Below, piece by piece: positions 35,367 through 44,277 of a stretch of DNA of 64,000 nt. The stretch is taken from NCBI RefSeq assembly GCF_030908405.1, contig NZ_CP133089.1:1612001-1676000 (forward strand). The letters run 5' to 3'. Numbering within the stretch: the stretch's first letter is position 1; each line of letters begins with the position of its first letter. The translations under genes and the position numbers were made by a program. The notes below the pieces were generated by a model that was not told the DNA's origin, ran no database searches, and saw only the letters and a list, made by a program, of their open reading frames with translations. The DNA comes from Aminobacterium sp. MB27-C1. GTDB lineage: Bacteria > Synergistota > Synergistia > Synergistales > Aminobacteriaceae.

Positions 35367-36485
35367 ATGCAACTTTTCGATGAACAACAGTTCCTTAAAG
35401 ATCTGGAAAATCTGGTCAATATAGATAGCGGAACCGCTTATGTTTCTGGTGTCGAGCGCGTCGCAACCTTTTTTAAAAACGAGTTTGAAAAGTTGGGATG
35501 GAATGTACGCGCCCATAACTTTGATCCGTCAGTCGGTCCATGCCTTGAAATAAGCAATACAACATCTTCTAACTACGATGTTATGCTTTTAGGACATATG
35601 GATACGGTATTTCCAGAAGGAACTGCAAGTGAACGTCCTTTCAAAATAGAAGACGGCAAAGCTTTTGGACCTGGAGTCGTTGACATGAAATCTGGGTGTC
35701 TTTTTGCCCTGTATGCAGCAAAAGTATTTCAAAAATGTGATAAGGTCCCTTCTATTTGTGTCGCTTTCAATAGTCACGAAGAAGTTGGTTCTAAATTTGC
35801 CCGCAAGTGGATTGAGGACACCGCCGCAAAAAGCAAAAATGTTATCGTTCTTGAACCGGCGAGGGCTAATGGTAATTTAGTTAATCAGCGAAAGGGAATT
35901 GGTCGTTATACTGTTGATATCCTTGGTAAAGCCGCCCATGCAGGAGTTGAACCGGAAAAAGGTATTAGCGCCACTCAGGAATTAGCCCACTGGATTTTAG
36001 AAATACATAAACTTTCAGATCCTAAAAAAGGAACAAATCTTAACGCTGGTTGCGTCACTGGAGGTACCGCTGCTAATGTTGTACCGGAAAAGGCACAGGT
36101 CGTATTCGATATGCGAGTAAAATCCGCTGAAGAAGCAACTAAAGTCGCAGAAAAATTTGAGTACCTTCAAAGAAACCCCTTCTCCGACGGAATAAAGATC
36201 GAAGTTACGGGAGGCATGACAAGACCTCCTATGAACCCAAGTCTTTTGACTCTTGAGCTATGTCAGAAAGTAGAAGAAATAGCAGCTACTCTTGACATCT
36301 CATTCCAGTGGCAATCCACAGGCGGGGGCTCAGACGGTAACTTCACAGCAGCTATGGGGATTCCAACTATAGATGGAATGGGCCCCGTCGGAGGCAGAAC
36401 TCATAGCGTAGATGAATACATGGACGTAAAAAGTCTTAATGACAGATTTACACTCTTGATTCAACTTCTAAAAGATTTAGCATAG
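35367..36485 (+). CDS. M20-family metallopeptidase (glutamate carboxypeptidase-like)
   Basis: 372 residues. LLGHMDTVFPEGTASERPF has the first metal His/Asp, GPGVVDMKSG the bridging Asp, NSHEEVGS the catalytic Glu pair, LEPAR a metal ligand, and SDGNFTAAMGIPTIDGMGPVGGRTHSVDEY the final His. This pattern is closest to carboxypeptidase G2 and related enzymes that release glutamate or amino acids from N-acyl forms. No signal peptide is seen, so it acts in the cytoplasm. The start at 35367 follows AAAGGGG with a slightly long gap; longer frames upstream read into non-coding sequence. Confidence 0.9.
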   Translation: MQLFDEQQFLKDLENLVNIDSGTAYVSGVERVATFFKNEFEKLGWNVRAHNFDPSVGPCLEISNTTSSNYDVMLLGHMDTVFPEGTASERPFKIEDGKAFGPGVVDMKSGCLFALYAAKVFQKCDKVPSICVAFNSHEEVGSKFARKWIEDTAAKSKNVIVLEPARANGNLVNQRKGIGRYTVDILGKAAHAGVEPEKGISATQELAHWILEIHKLSDPKKGTNLNAGCVTGGTAANVVPEKAQVVFDMRVKSAEEATKVAEKFEYLQRNPFSDGIKIEVTGGMTRPPMNPSLLTLELCQKVEEIAATLDISFQWQSTGGGSDGNFTAAMGIPTIDGMGPVGGRTHSVDEYMDVKSLNDRFTLLIQLLKDLA

Positions 36486-36503
36486 TATAAAGGGTTCTTG
36501 TTG

Positions 36504-36536
36504 GGGATGGTACGCAAATACCTGCCATCCCTTTTT
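36504..36536 (+). terminator. Terminator after the M20 peptidase gene
   Basis: GGGATGG pairs with CCATCCC around a 14-nt loop, followed by TTTTT. It touches the stop codon of the convergent B3/B4 gene. Confidence 0.85.
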
Positions 36537-37206
36537 AAGGATATATAGTTAACAATTCGACAATAGAGCGAGGAGAAAAGAGAAGAACATTATTTTTTAT
36601 GTCGTTGAGATGGACTAAGGTGTTTTCCTTATCTATACCTTTGGGTGCATAAACTGTAAAGAGAACATTTTTCGTTTCTGTAGAAATAGAAGTGCGCTTA
36701 TCTGGTCCATAAATAACGCTAGAAATAACGCCTGTATCGTCACACATGAGCATATCATTATCACAGGCAACTTTCTCTTTTTCATTCATCAATGTATAGC
36801 AAATGTCTCCATTTCCAATATCAACGTTTATTGGGAAGTCAATTTTATCAAGATCATGACCTGCAGTGAGCAACATATTTTTTAGTTCTGCCATAAACAT
36901 AGCTGTAACAAGACAATTAACAATAGGAATGTTTTTTCCTTTTGAAGCAATCGACTCAATTTGATAGAGCACCGGATAATTTTGACCGAATGACTTAAAA
37001 TATGCGTCGTAAACATCGAGAATAGGCTGGTTTCGCAGTTCTGACCGAGACATATTACCGTATTTTTTTCGTAAGTTTTCTTCGAGGTCCACTCGTATCT
37101 TGTCAAGACAATCATGGCATGAGGCATTTGTTACTCCCTTAAGAATCAAAAAGCCAACATAAGATTGAGGAAACCTTCTCCGGAATGAGTCTGTTAATGT
37201 AATCAT
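36535..37206 (-). CDS. B3/B4 tRNA-binding-domain protein
   Basis: About 223 residues resembling the stand-alone B3/B4 domain found in the PheRS beta subunit. SYVGFLILKGVTNASCHDCLDKIRVDLEENLRKKYG begins it. NQPILDVYDAYFKSFGQNYPVLYQIESIASKGKNIPIVNCLVTAMFMAELKNMLLTAGHDLDKI is the conserved core with P-x-N-x-x-V. Stand-alone forms are thought to act on mischarged tRNA or related substrates, but this is not established. The start at 37206 follows GGGGGG; a start two codons earlier is possible. Confidence 0.78.
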   Translation of the reverse strand: MITLTDSFRRRFPQSYVGFLILKGVTNASCHDCLDKIRVDLEENLRKKYGNMSRSELRNQPILDVYDAYFKSFGQNYPVLYQIESIASKGKNIPIVNCLVTAMFMAELKNMLLTAGHDLDKIDFPINVDIGNGDICYTLMNEKEKVACDNDMLMCDDTGVISSVIYGPDKRTSISTETKNVLFTVYAPKGIDKENTLVHLNDIKNNVLLFSPRSIVELLTIYP

Positions 37207-37308
37207 ACACATCCCCCCCTGATTTAATCCTCATAAATAGTGTAACATAACGATTAAATAGATTATATATTGAAGAAAAAGTTCCTACATCGAAAGGAGT
37301 TTTTATCT

Positions 37309-39090
37309 ATGGTATTTCTGATAGTACTATGCGCCTCTATTCTATTGATTTCTTTTTTTTCTTCACAAAAAGCTTATGGGTGCAGCGGTCTAGTTTTAGG
37401 CAAAAATATTTCTCCAACAGGTCGAGTTCTTGTGGCTCATAATGAAGATGACAGTAATAGGCTTCTTGTTCGGCATGGGCTTATCCCATCACGACAGTAT
37501 ACTTCTGACAGTATTATTATTGCCGAAGAAGAATCTGCCCGCATTCCACAAACCCCTTCCACCTTCGGACTATTTTGGACAGAGGTACGAAATGAAAGAG
37601 GACTTTCAAATGCTGACTTTTTTTATAACGACCATGGTGTAGGAATCTTTAGTGACAGTTGTAGACAAATTAGAGCTGATCACGAACCTGATATCGCATA
37701 TGGTGGAATTGGCTACTCACTTCGCCGCATCATTGCAGAACGAGCTACAAGTGCCAATCATGGAGTAGAAATTGCCATAGAACTTATCGAGAAATATGGA
37801 TATCGAGATTCTGGCCGTTGCTACATTATCGCCGATGCCAATGATGCATGGATGGTTCAAATACCTCATGGACAACACTATTGCGCTGTTCGAATAGATG
37901 ACAATGAAGCGGCCTTTATTCCTAACCATTTCACTATACGAGCTGGAGTTTTAGAGAACAGACCCTTCTATTGTTCCAAAGACCTACTTAACTATGTAAA
38001 AAGGAAAGGCTGGGTTTCTGCGGAAATATGCCAAGAAAAAGAATTGGACTTTGCAAAGGCCTTTCAACATCCTGATCGATGGCGCCATCCATTTAACACT
38101 TTCCGCCATCGTCATGCATTAGAAATTCTTACGCAACGAGAATGGCTTTGCGACGAAGAGCTTCCTTTCGCAATAAAGCCCGAAGAGAAAATAACCATAT
38201 CTCAAGTAAAAGCTATTTTGCGTTCTCATTATGAAAATACTCCCGATTACTCAACAACGAATTTCGCGGGGAATTCCCCTCATCACAGTTCTTTACGAAA
38301 AATCTGTGCTGGAACAACTATCGAAGGTATCATCGCAGATTTAAATCCAATAGCTGAACTTACATGCCTTTGGATTGCCATGGGGCGACCCTGTTCACAA
38401 CTGTTTATTCCTATTCATGGAGGGGTTAATACACTTCCCGAAGAATTCACCCCTATAGAAAATCCAGAAACAGCCTTAGAAAAACATTGCCAAAGAGATA
38501 GCGATTTACTTAACATTGATGACAAAAATTGGTGGAATATTACGCAGCGCCAGACATGTATCGATCTATATCATGAGGAAATCCACTCGTTACTACAAGA
38601 AAAACTTAACCTTTGGGAAAAAGAACTTAAAGAAAAAGAAGAACAAATTCGTAATAAGGCCCAAAAACTCATCAAAGAAGAGAAAAAAGGGGAAGCTTCC
38701 AATATCCTTACCTCTTGGGCTCGCCAAATAGCCCTAGAATCAGAAACTAAAATGAAAGAGGTTCTTTCTTCATTTCCTATTTATGTAGCTGAACCTCATA
38801 TGAAAGAGATAAGAAAAGATGACTATTCTTCTGAACTTGAAATAGAAATACCTCTTCGGGAGGAACCTCTTGAGAACTCTATTCGCATGGGACAAGGAGG
38901 ACTTAGTACTGAAGTTTGGGCAAGACCCATAAAAGGTAGCCTTATGAAAACAGATCAAGGATGGTCTCTGAAATTTAGAGTTAGAGAATTAGCAGAAAAA
39001 GCACATATCTGTCGTGCCGATTTTTGGCTGGCTGGACGCAACATAAATGAGAAAATCTTTGTTGCTAAGAGTGTTATTACTGTAAAGTAG
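37309..39090 (+). CDS. C69-family dipeptidase (exported)
   Basis: About 593 residues. MVFLIVLCASILLISFFSSQKAYG is a signal peptide, with the catalytic Cys at CSGLVLGKNISPTGRVLVAHNEDD, the C69 N-terminal signature. GVGIFSDSCRQIRADH and GRCYIIADANDAWMVQIPHG are later motifs. The last 160 residues hold a charged coiled-coil (EKLNLWEKELKEKEEQIRNKAQKLIKEEKK) and a beta-rich end. The ATG at 37309 was chosen because AAAGGAG lies 9 nt before it. Secreted C69 enzymes cut dipeptides, supplying amino acids. If the Cys becomes N-terminal after cleavage it is the nucleophile, as in the family. Confidence 0.88.
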   Translation: MVFLIVLCASILLISFFSSQKAYGCSGLVLGKNISPTGRVLVAHNEDDSNRLLVRHGLIPSRQYTSDSIIIAEEESARIPQTPSTFGLFWTEVRNERGLSNADFFYNDHGVGIFSDSCRQIRADHEPDIAYGGIGYSLRRIIAERATSANHGVEIAIELIEKYGYRDSGRCYIIADANDAWMVQIPHGQHYCAVRIDDNEAAFIPNHFTIRAGVLENRPFYCSKDLLNYVKRKGWVSAEICQEKELDFAKAFQHPDRWRHPFNTFRHRHALEILTQREWLCDEELPFAIKPEEKITISQVKAILRSHYENTPDYSTTNFAGNSPHHSSLRKICAGTTIEGIIADLNPIAELTCLWIAMGRPCSQLFIPIHGGVNTLPEEFTPIENPETALEKHCQRDSDLLNIDDKNWWNITQRQTCIDLYHEEIHSLLQEKLNLWEKELKEKEEQIRNKAQKLIKEEKKGEASNILTSWARQIALESETKMKEVLSSFPIYVAEPHMKEIRKDDYSSELEIEIPLREEPLENSIRMGQGGLSTEVWARPIKGSLMKTDQGWSLKFRVRELAEKAHICRADFWLAGRNINEKIFVAKSVITVK

Positions 39091-39094
39091 CTAC

Positions 39095-39625
39095 TTATTC
39101 TTTAATAGTAACAAGTACTCCTGGCTGAATGCGTTTTACTAGAAGTTCAATGTGCTCATTAAGCAATCGAACACATCCTTCTGTTGTTTTTTTACCTATA
39201 GAATCTGGAGCGTGAGTGCCATGTATGCCAATTCCAGACCATCCTGTTTTTAGGCGAATAAACCATGGGCCGTACGCACCTTTAATCGGGCCTTTGCCAT
39301 CTTTGAAATCATGAACCCAATGGCGAGAGTCATGAATGCTCTCTACTACAAAATGTCCTGTAGGAGTACGCATGTCTCCGCCTTTTTTTTTATTACCTGA
39401 ATATAACCCGACGGCGATGGGGAAAGAAAAAACAGCTGTTCTCCCCTCATAAAAAGAAAGTAAAAACTTACTTTTTTCAATAACTATCTGAGGGGAAGGC
39501 TCCACATGAGAAGCAAAAGCTTCCCGCATCTCAAAAAAGCTGCAAATGACACCTAGCATAAGTATTAGCAATAATTGGCACAAATAACGAGCAGCCTCCA
39601 ATTCTCTTTCAAGAAACATATGCAT
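39095..39625 (-). CDS. L,D-transpeptidase (YkuD domain)
   Basis: About 176 residues. One N-terminal hydrophobic segment (LCQLLLILMLGVICSF) anchors or exports it. The YkuD catalytic motif is GIGIHGTHAPDSIGKKTTEGCVRLLNEHIELL, with His, and Cys in EGCVR. The enzyme links peptidoglycan stem peptides or attaches proteins in the periplasm. It is short for the family, having only the catalytic domain. It is convergent with the dipeptidase gene, with a 4-nt gap. Confidence 0.9.
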   Translation of the reverse strand: MHMFLERELEAARYLCQLLLILMLGVICSFFEMREAFASHVEPSPQIVIEKSKFLLSFYEGRTAVFSFPIAVGLYSGNKKKGGDMRTPTGHFVVESIHDSRHWVHDFKDGKGPIKGAYGPWFIRLKTGWSGIGIHGTHAPDSIGKKTTEGCVRLLNEHIELLVKRIQPGVLVTIKE

Positions 39626-39739
39626 ATTGTTCACCACCTTGCAAAAATTTTAACACCTTAAGAACCAACATAAATTAACTTGTTTGTTTTATCTAAATTG
39701 TATATATTTAGATAACGATAAATATTTGAGGGGGTTTCT

Positions 39740-40645
39740 ATGAATAATGCCGTAAAAATAAAACAAGCAAATACACATACCTACTATAAAGGGGCATTTG
39801 CAGCTCTTTTATCTGCATTTTTATTCGGTTTTATTCCTATTCTGGCAGTTTTTGCCTACAAAAATGGTATCAGCGTAATGACATTCCATTTTATGAGATT
39901 CACAATTGCTTCTATAGCTCTTTTCAGCCTTATTATTTTTCGAATGGGATACGAAGTAATACGAATAGGAAAGAAAAATCTTTTACAACTATTTATACTT
40001 GGAGGAGTATTTTTCACACTTACCAGTTTCAGTTACTTCTCAAGTTTTCAGTATATTCCCGCATCAATGGCGCCGCTTATCTTTTATACATATCCAGCCA
40101 TAGTAGCAATAACTTCTTCATATGTTAATAAAGAACCTCTTACAATAATGCTTTTGCTCTCTATCGCTTTATCTTTTTTGGGATTGATCTTTCTTTCAGG
40201 GAAAGCTGTCGCTACTATAAATATGAAAGGTGTTTTCTTAGCGGGTCTCGCTGCTATTTCTTATACTTCGTATATACTCTATGGAAATTCCATCATGAAA
40301 AAAACGCCATATCAAATTGTGGTTGCCTACGTCTGTTTCTTTTCTGCATTATCCTTTTTCACAATTGGGACGATAACTCGTAATTTACTCTTCCCTCGAT
40401 CAACATCGACATGGTTTCTATTTTGCATCATTTCTTTTGTTTCTCTCTTGGGATTCCTCTCATTTTTCTTAGGTGTAAAATTGACAAATCCAGCGAAAGC
40501 TGCCGTACTAAGTATGGCTGAACCATTGGTAACGGTAATTCTCTCTCTTTTATTTTTCAAAGAATACCTTGCTATTCCTCAATATATAGGAGGCACATTT
40601 ATTCTCTTTGGATCTTTATTAGCATTATTAAGTAGAAAGCAATAA
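39740..40645 (+). CDS. EamA/DMT-family transporter
   Basis: 301 residues with ten hydrophobic helices in two EamA repeats. ALLSAFLFGFIPILAVFAYKNGISVMTFHFMRFTIASIALFSLI is the first repeat's opening. SSFQYIPASMAPLIFYTYPAIVAITSSYVNKEPL is the helix 3-4 motif, and AAVLSMAEPLVTVILSLLFFKEYLAIPQYIGGTFILFG the second. These carriers export amino acids or metabolites; direction and substrate are not visible. GAGGGGG precedes the ATG. Confidence 0.88.
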   Translation: MNNAVKIKQANTHTYYKGAFAALLSAFLFGFIPILAVFAYKNGISVMTFHFMRFTIASIALFSLIIFRMGYEVIRIGKKNLLQLFILGGVFFTLTSFSYFSSFQYIPASMAPLIFYTYPAIVAITSSYVNKEPLTIMLLLSIALSFLGLIFLSGKAVATINMKGVFLAGLAAISYTSYILYGNSIMKKTPYQIVVAYVCFFSALSFFTIGTITRNLLFPRSTSTWFLFCIISFVSLLGFLSFFLGVKLTNPAKAAVLSMAEPLVTVILSLLFFKEYLAIPQYIGGTFILFGSLLALLSRKQ

Positions 40646-40672
40646 TTTACATCTTCTACTAGATTGCTACTT

Positions 40673-41275
40673 CTAATTTATACGATTTAGAATGGATTGT
40701 AATGATATCTTCAATAATTGCGCTAAAAACTCCTTATCTGCATCAAGGATTTTATCCGAATTTTCCAAAAACTCCCTGAGGACTAAAACTACATCTGGAT
40801 CTTGTGCTGCAAGCATTTTTATAAGATTCTCTAAATCAATGGCACTCTGTTTTTGCCTTTTTAAAAAATCAATATCTCCTTCTATGTGGGCCATATAGAG
40901 ACCGTAATATTTATATAACGATATTTTTTCACTTAAAGAAACCTGTGCTTCGTTATGCTCTATATATTCCATTTTTTCTTTAGAAAGACCTAAATAATGC
41001 GCTACTTCGTCTAATCTAAGCCCTAAATGCTGTCTGAGAGAACGTAAAACTTCGCAAGATCTTGGTGAAAAATTCGAACTTTCTTCGCTTCCTAAAAGGT
41101 AGGATGCTGTCGTTCCTAAAGCTCTTGCCAAGGCAAGAAGCATTTCAGCATTTGGACAACGCTCTTCTCTCTCCCAACGTGAAATGGTCAGTTTTGTAAC
41201 ACCTATTTGTTCTGCTAATTCTTGTTGTGTCATTCTTTCTCTTTGACGAAGCTCTTTTAGTCTAAAACCAATCAT
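40673..41275 (-). CDS. XRE-family regulator with two helix-turn-helix domains
   Basis: About 200 residues. The first HTH is RLKELRQRERMTQQELAEQIGVTKLTISRWEREERCPNAEMLLALARALGTTASYLL, and a second weaker one is VLRSLRQHLGLRLDEVAHYLGLSKEKMEYIEHNEAQVS. The C-terminal 70 residues are helical with no named domain. The start at 41275 follows GAGGAGA with a 5-nt gap; a start 57 nt earlier has no ribosome binding site. The 12-nt region upstream of 41376 holds an inverted repeat and suggests self-regulation. Targets are unknown. Confidence 0.82.
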   Translation of the reverse strand: MIGFRLKELRQRERMTQQELAEQIGVTKLTISRWEREERCPNAEMLLALARALGTTASYLLGSEESSNFSPRSCEVLRSLRQHLGLRLDEVAHYLGLSKEKMEYIEHNEAQVSLSEKISLYKYYGLYMAHIEGDIDFLKRQKQSAIDLENLIKMLAAQDPDVVLVLREFLENSDKILDADKEFLAQLLKISLQSILNRIN

Positions 41276-41332
41276 TTCATTCTCCTCTTCGACCAAAGCT
41301 TTCATACTCTGTTCATAATCTACTGTATCCAT

Positions 41333-41688
41333 CGAGATAGATAACTCAATACTCTCTTTTGTTACTATGAGTTATCTCTTATGATATTTTTTTAAGCATA
41401 TAAATTTAACCTCTTGTATTTATCCGTATTGTTGTTTAATATTAATAAAATCGGATAATTAAATAAAAACACACATATAAAGGGGCATTTTACTCTAAAA
41501 GATACAAGTTGATCTCTATAAATAATCAATAATGATTAGGGGAAAAGTCAAAAACCTGCTTATTATCAAGGTCTTTAAGATAGGATATTAGGTCTTAAGA
41601 CACATAAAAGCACATCACTTTTACATTTTTATTCAGGGAATTCAATACTAAAAGTAAAAAATGTAAAATTAGCAAAGAGGGAAGATAC
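41333..41688. promoter_or_regulatory. Divergent intergenic region with inverted and direct repeats
   Basis: No gene is seen in these 356 nt. GATAACTC (41340-41347) and GAGTTATC (41369-41376) form an inverted repeat beside the double-HTH gene. AGGTCTTTAAGA (41569-41580) and AGGTCTTAAGA (41590-41600) are near-identical direct repeats 21 nt apart. TTTTACATTTTT (41619-41630) and AAAAATGTAAAA (41658-41669) are a perfect inverted repeat just before the EAL gene's ribosome binding site. All are candidate operators or, for the last, a leader hairpin. Confidence 0.5.
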
Positions 41689-42990
41689 ATGCCGAATGAA
41701 TCAATCCTCCAAGAAACACTGGAAAGAATAATGTCGCAAAATGAATCTGTCGTCTTCACCCTATTAAGTCTTGACATGTTTCGAACCTTAAACGAAGGAT
41801 GGGGATACTTTACTGGTGGTAAAGTTTATAAAGAAGCTTCTTGGGCAATACAAAGCTTTCTTACGGAAAAAGACACTTTTTTTACGATTGACCATAATAA
41901 ATTTGCAATTATTACTCCAACGTCTTTAAAAACAAGACAATATCATAAACTTCTTAAGGATATGAAAAACTTCTTTACCCATCCCATTACTATTGATCAC
42001 GAAATATTTGAAGTAACCGCTAGCATTGGCATTAGCTCGTATCCTAAAGATGGGATTAAAGCGTCAGATATAATTGAAAGTGCAAATATAGCTCTACAGT
42101 GGGCCCGAATTTCTGAGAGTCACGTTAATGCTGCTTTTTACACGGGCACTGTAAGAGATCACCAGAAAAATTACACTAAACTAAAACGAGACCTTCATTA
42201 TGCAGCAGATAGAGGAGAACTTTTTTTGGAATATCAGCCACAAGTTGATATGAAAAACAACAATATTGTGGGAGTTGAAGCTCTTCTCAGGTGGAAAAGA
42301 GAAGATGGGAAAATTATTGCTCCTATGTTGTTTATTCCCTTAGCTGAAAGCTCTGGCAATATTACAAATTTAGGAGACTGGGTTATAAAAGAAGTTTGTC
42401 TACAAGCTACAAAGTGGAGAAACAAAGGAATAAATCTTCGACTCTCTATAAATATTTCTCCTGTTCAAATATACAGCGATTACTACTTTTTTACTAAGTT
42501 GCAACGTGAACTTTCAAACGCATCAATACCAACATCCATAGTAGACCTTGAAGTTACTGAAAAAATCTTACAAGATCATTGTGGCTTTTTAGAGAAATTT
42601 ATAAAGCAAGCTCAATTTATGGGAATGAGGGTCTATTTGGATGATTTTGGTAAAGGCAGATCTTCTATTGATTTTTTAAGAAAATTTCATTTTGACGGAA
42701 TCAAAATTGATCGCTCAATTATTACGGATATCGCTGACTCTTCAAGAAACAAAAAATTCGCAAATTCCCTTATCCAACTTGCCGGAAGTATAGCAAACTA
42801 TATTGTAATAGAGGGGGTCGAATCCAACGCCCAACTAGAAGCTCTTCATATAGACGAAGGGAAAACCATTATTCAAGGTTTCTTGTTTAGTAAGCCTTTA
42901 AGACCAGAATATATTCCAAGTTTCATTTCTCAGTATAAAAAGCAGCCCTCTTTCGAGGGCTGTCAAAAGCTATCAAATTTAACGATATGA
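41689..42990 (+). CDS. Cyclic-di-GMP phosphodiesterase (EAL) with degenerate GGDEF domain
   Basis: 433 residues, cytoplasmic. About residues 15-165 form a GGDEF fold in which the active motif reads DHNKF, so cyclase activity is not expected. From about 180 the EAL domain is intact: GVEALLRWKRE (EAL motif Glu), NISPVQ, DLEVTEKIL, DDFGKGRSSIDFL (DDFG Asp pair), IKIDRSII (Lys) and IEGVES. It should cleave c-di-GMP, possibly sensing GTP with the dead domain. The final 20 codons carry a terminator hairpin of the opposite strand. Confidence 0.88.
   Translation: MPNESILQETLERIMSQNESVVFTLLSLDMFRTLNEGWGYFTGGKVYKEASWAIQSFLTEKDTFFTIDHNKFAIITPTSLKTRQYHKLLKDMKNFFTHPITIDHEIFEVTASIGISSYPKDGIKASDIIESANIALQWARISESHVNAAFYTGTVRDHQKNYTKLKRDLHYAADRGELFLEYQPQVDMKNNNIVGVEALLRWKREDGKIIAPMLFIPLAESSGNITNLGDWVIKEVCLQATKWRNKGINLRLSINISPVQIYSDYYFFTKLQRELSNASIPTSIVDLEVTEKILQDHCGFLEKFIKQAQFMGMRVYLDDFGKGRSSIDFLRKFHFDGIKIDRSIITDIADSSRNKKFANSLIQLAGSIANYIVIEGVESNAQLEALHIDEGKTIIQGFLFSKPLRPEYIPSFISQYKKQPSFEGCQKLSNLTI
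42936..42962 (-). terminator. Minus-strand terminator inside the EAL gene's 3' end
   Basis: On the minus strand CAGCCCTC, GAAA and GAGGGCTG make an 8-bp stem with a stable GNRA-type loop, then CTTTTT. It ends the small gene at 42979-43191 and lies within coding sequence of the convergent EAL gene. Confidence 0.8.
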
Positions 42991-43191
42991 CCCAAAAGAA
43001 GAAGGGCCCGTATAACAAAAACGTTCATTAAGCAAAAATCGGACTCTATCAGTACAAAGATCCCATGCTTCCGGCTCTTTGTTCAAAAGAGTAACCATTT
43101 CATTAAGGAGTCCATCAATCACAGCGTTTGAAACGTTGGGATCTTTTCCTGTCTCTTCAATTTTATCTACAATCTCTTGTGCTTTGCTCAT
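42979..43191 (-). CDS. Small conserved-looking protein of unknown function
   Basis: A 70-residue, acidic, mostly helical protein beginning MSKAQEIVDKIEETGKDPNVSNAVIDGLLNEM. No motif or family was recognised. It is likely real because AAAGGAGG precedes the ATG at a fitting distance and a strong terminator follows. It overlaps the end of the EAL gene by 12 nt. No signal peptide or membrane helix is present. Confidence 0.7.
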   Translation of the reverse strand: MSKAQEIVDKIEETGKDPNVSNAVIDGLLNEMVTLLNKEPEAWDLCTDRVRFLLNERFCYTGPSSFGSYR

Positions 43192-43269
43192 CGTGACTAA
43201 CCTCCTTTCAAGAAAACATAGAGAGGATTATATCACCTGAGCAAAATAATAAAAACCTAATCGAATAAA

Positions 43270-44262
43270 TTATATAGCGAAATCAAATGTCTCTCCTACT
43301 CCTTCTTTTTCCGCCTTCTGCAAGACAACAGAAGCTACAGCAACATCCATAGCCCCCGTTCCTATAGGAACACAAAGAATACGCGAAGATGATGAGGTAG
43401 AAATATGTCTCGCTCCTACCGCCAATTCACCTAACGTTGCAGTAATATTTTCTTGAGAGACTTTACCTGCTTCAGCTAAATCTTTTAATGCGCCACGGTG
43501 AAAACATTGCGCCACATGATCTACAACGATAAAATCAGCAGCCAGAAGAGCTTCATCATCACACTCTTTATAGGATCCCATGGGGAAAAGCACCGTTCCG
43601 GGTTCAAACCATGATTTTTTAAAGAAACCATCTTTTGCATGAGTCACCGTTATGACAGCATTACCCTGCGCAGCTTCTTGGGGCTGAGTACAAATTGTAA
43701 TTTTCCCAGCCACCTTATTAGCCATCTCTTTTGCAAATAATTTAGCCGCTTCAGGCATAACATCATATATCTTCAATTCGTCTATATTAAAAACTTCTGA
43801 AATAGCAGCTATTTGAGTACGCCCTTGGACACCTGCTCCAAAAAGCCCTACTGTCAAAGAGCGTTGTCCAGGATAAAGATATTTCAAAGCAACAGCTGTC
43901 TGGGCTCCAGTTCTCATGTTCGTAATTAATGTACCATCAAGAACTCCAGTAAAGACACCATTTCTGGGGTTAACTAAAACTATAATGGCACTTACATAAG
44001 GTAACCCCTGCTTGGGGTTATCCATCCAACCACCTGCCCATTTAATGCCAGCCGTATCCACCCATCCCACATATGCAGGCATAGAGTTAATATCTGCATG
44101 ATAAGGGGGATATGGGGAACTTTCTCCTAAATCCAATGTTCCTTTTGTTGGATTGATAACTGTTCCCTCTCCCATTCCTTTGTATGTTTTGTCAATTATT
44201 TCTACCACATCGTGCATTGTAATCATTTTTTCAATCTGGGACTGACACAACAACCGAGCCAT
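43270..44262 (-). CDS. Ornithine cyclodeaminase / mu-crystallin family enzyme
   Basis: About 330 residues of the OCD family. GWVDTAGIKWAGGWMDNP carries the substrate-binding Lys region. TNMRTGAQTAVALKYLYPGQRSLTVGLFGAGVQGRTQIAAI includes the Arg-Thr-Gly motif and the Rossmann loop GAGVQG. VVDHVAQCFHRGALKDL is the C-terminal conserved part. Members convert ornithine to proline, or act as alanine or opine-type reductases. It is preceded by an amino-acid-binding protein gene (16 nt), which suggests a basic or small amino-acid substrate. Confidence 0.85.
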   Translation of the reverse strand: MARLLCQSQIEKMITMHDVVEIIDKTYKGMGEGTVINPTKGTLDLGESSPYPPYHADINSMPAYVGWVDTAGIKWAGGWMDNPKQGLPYVSAIIVLVNPRNGVFTGVLDGTLITNMRTGAQTAVALKYLYPGQRSLTVGLFGAGVQGRTQIAAISEVFNIDELKIYDVMPEAAKLFAKEMANKVAGKITICTQPQEAAQGNAVITVTHAKDGFFKKSWFEPGTVLFPMGSYKECDDEALLAADFIVVDHVAQCFHRGALKDLAEAGKVSQENITATLGELAVGARHISTSSSSRILCVPIGTGAMDVAVASVVLQKAEKEGVGETFDFAI

Positions 44263-44277
44263 TTTATCCACTTCTCC

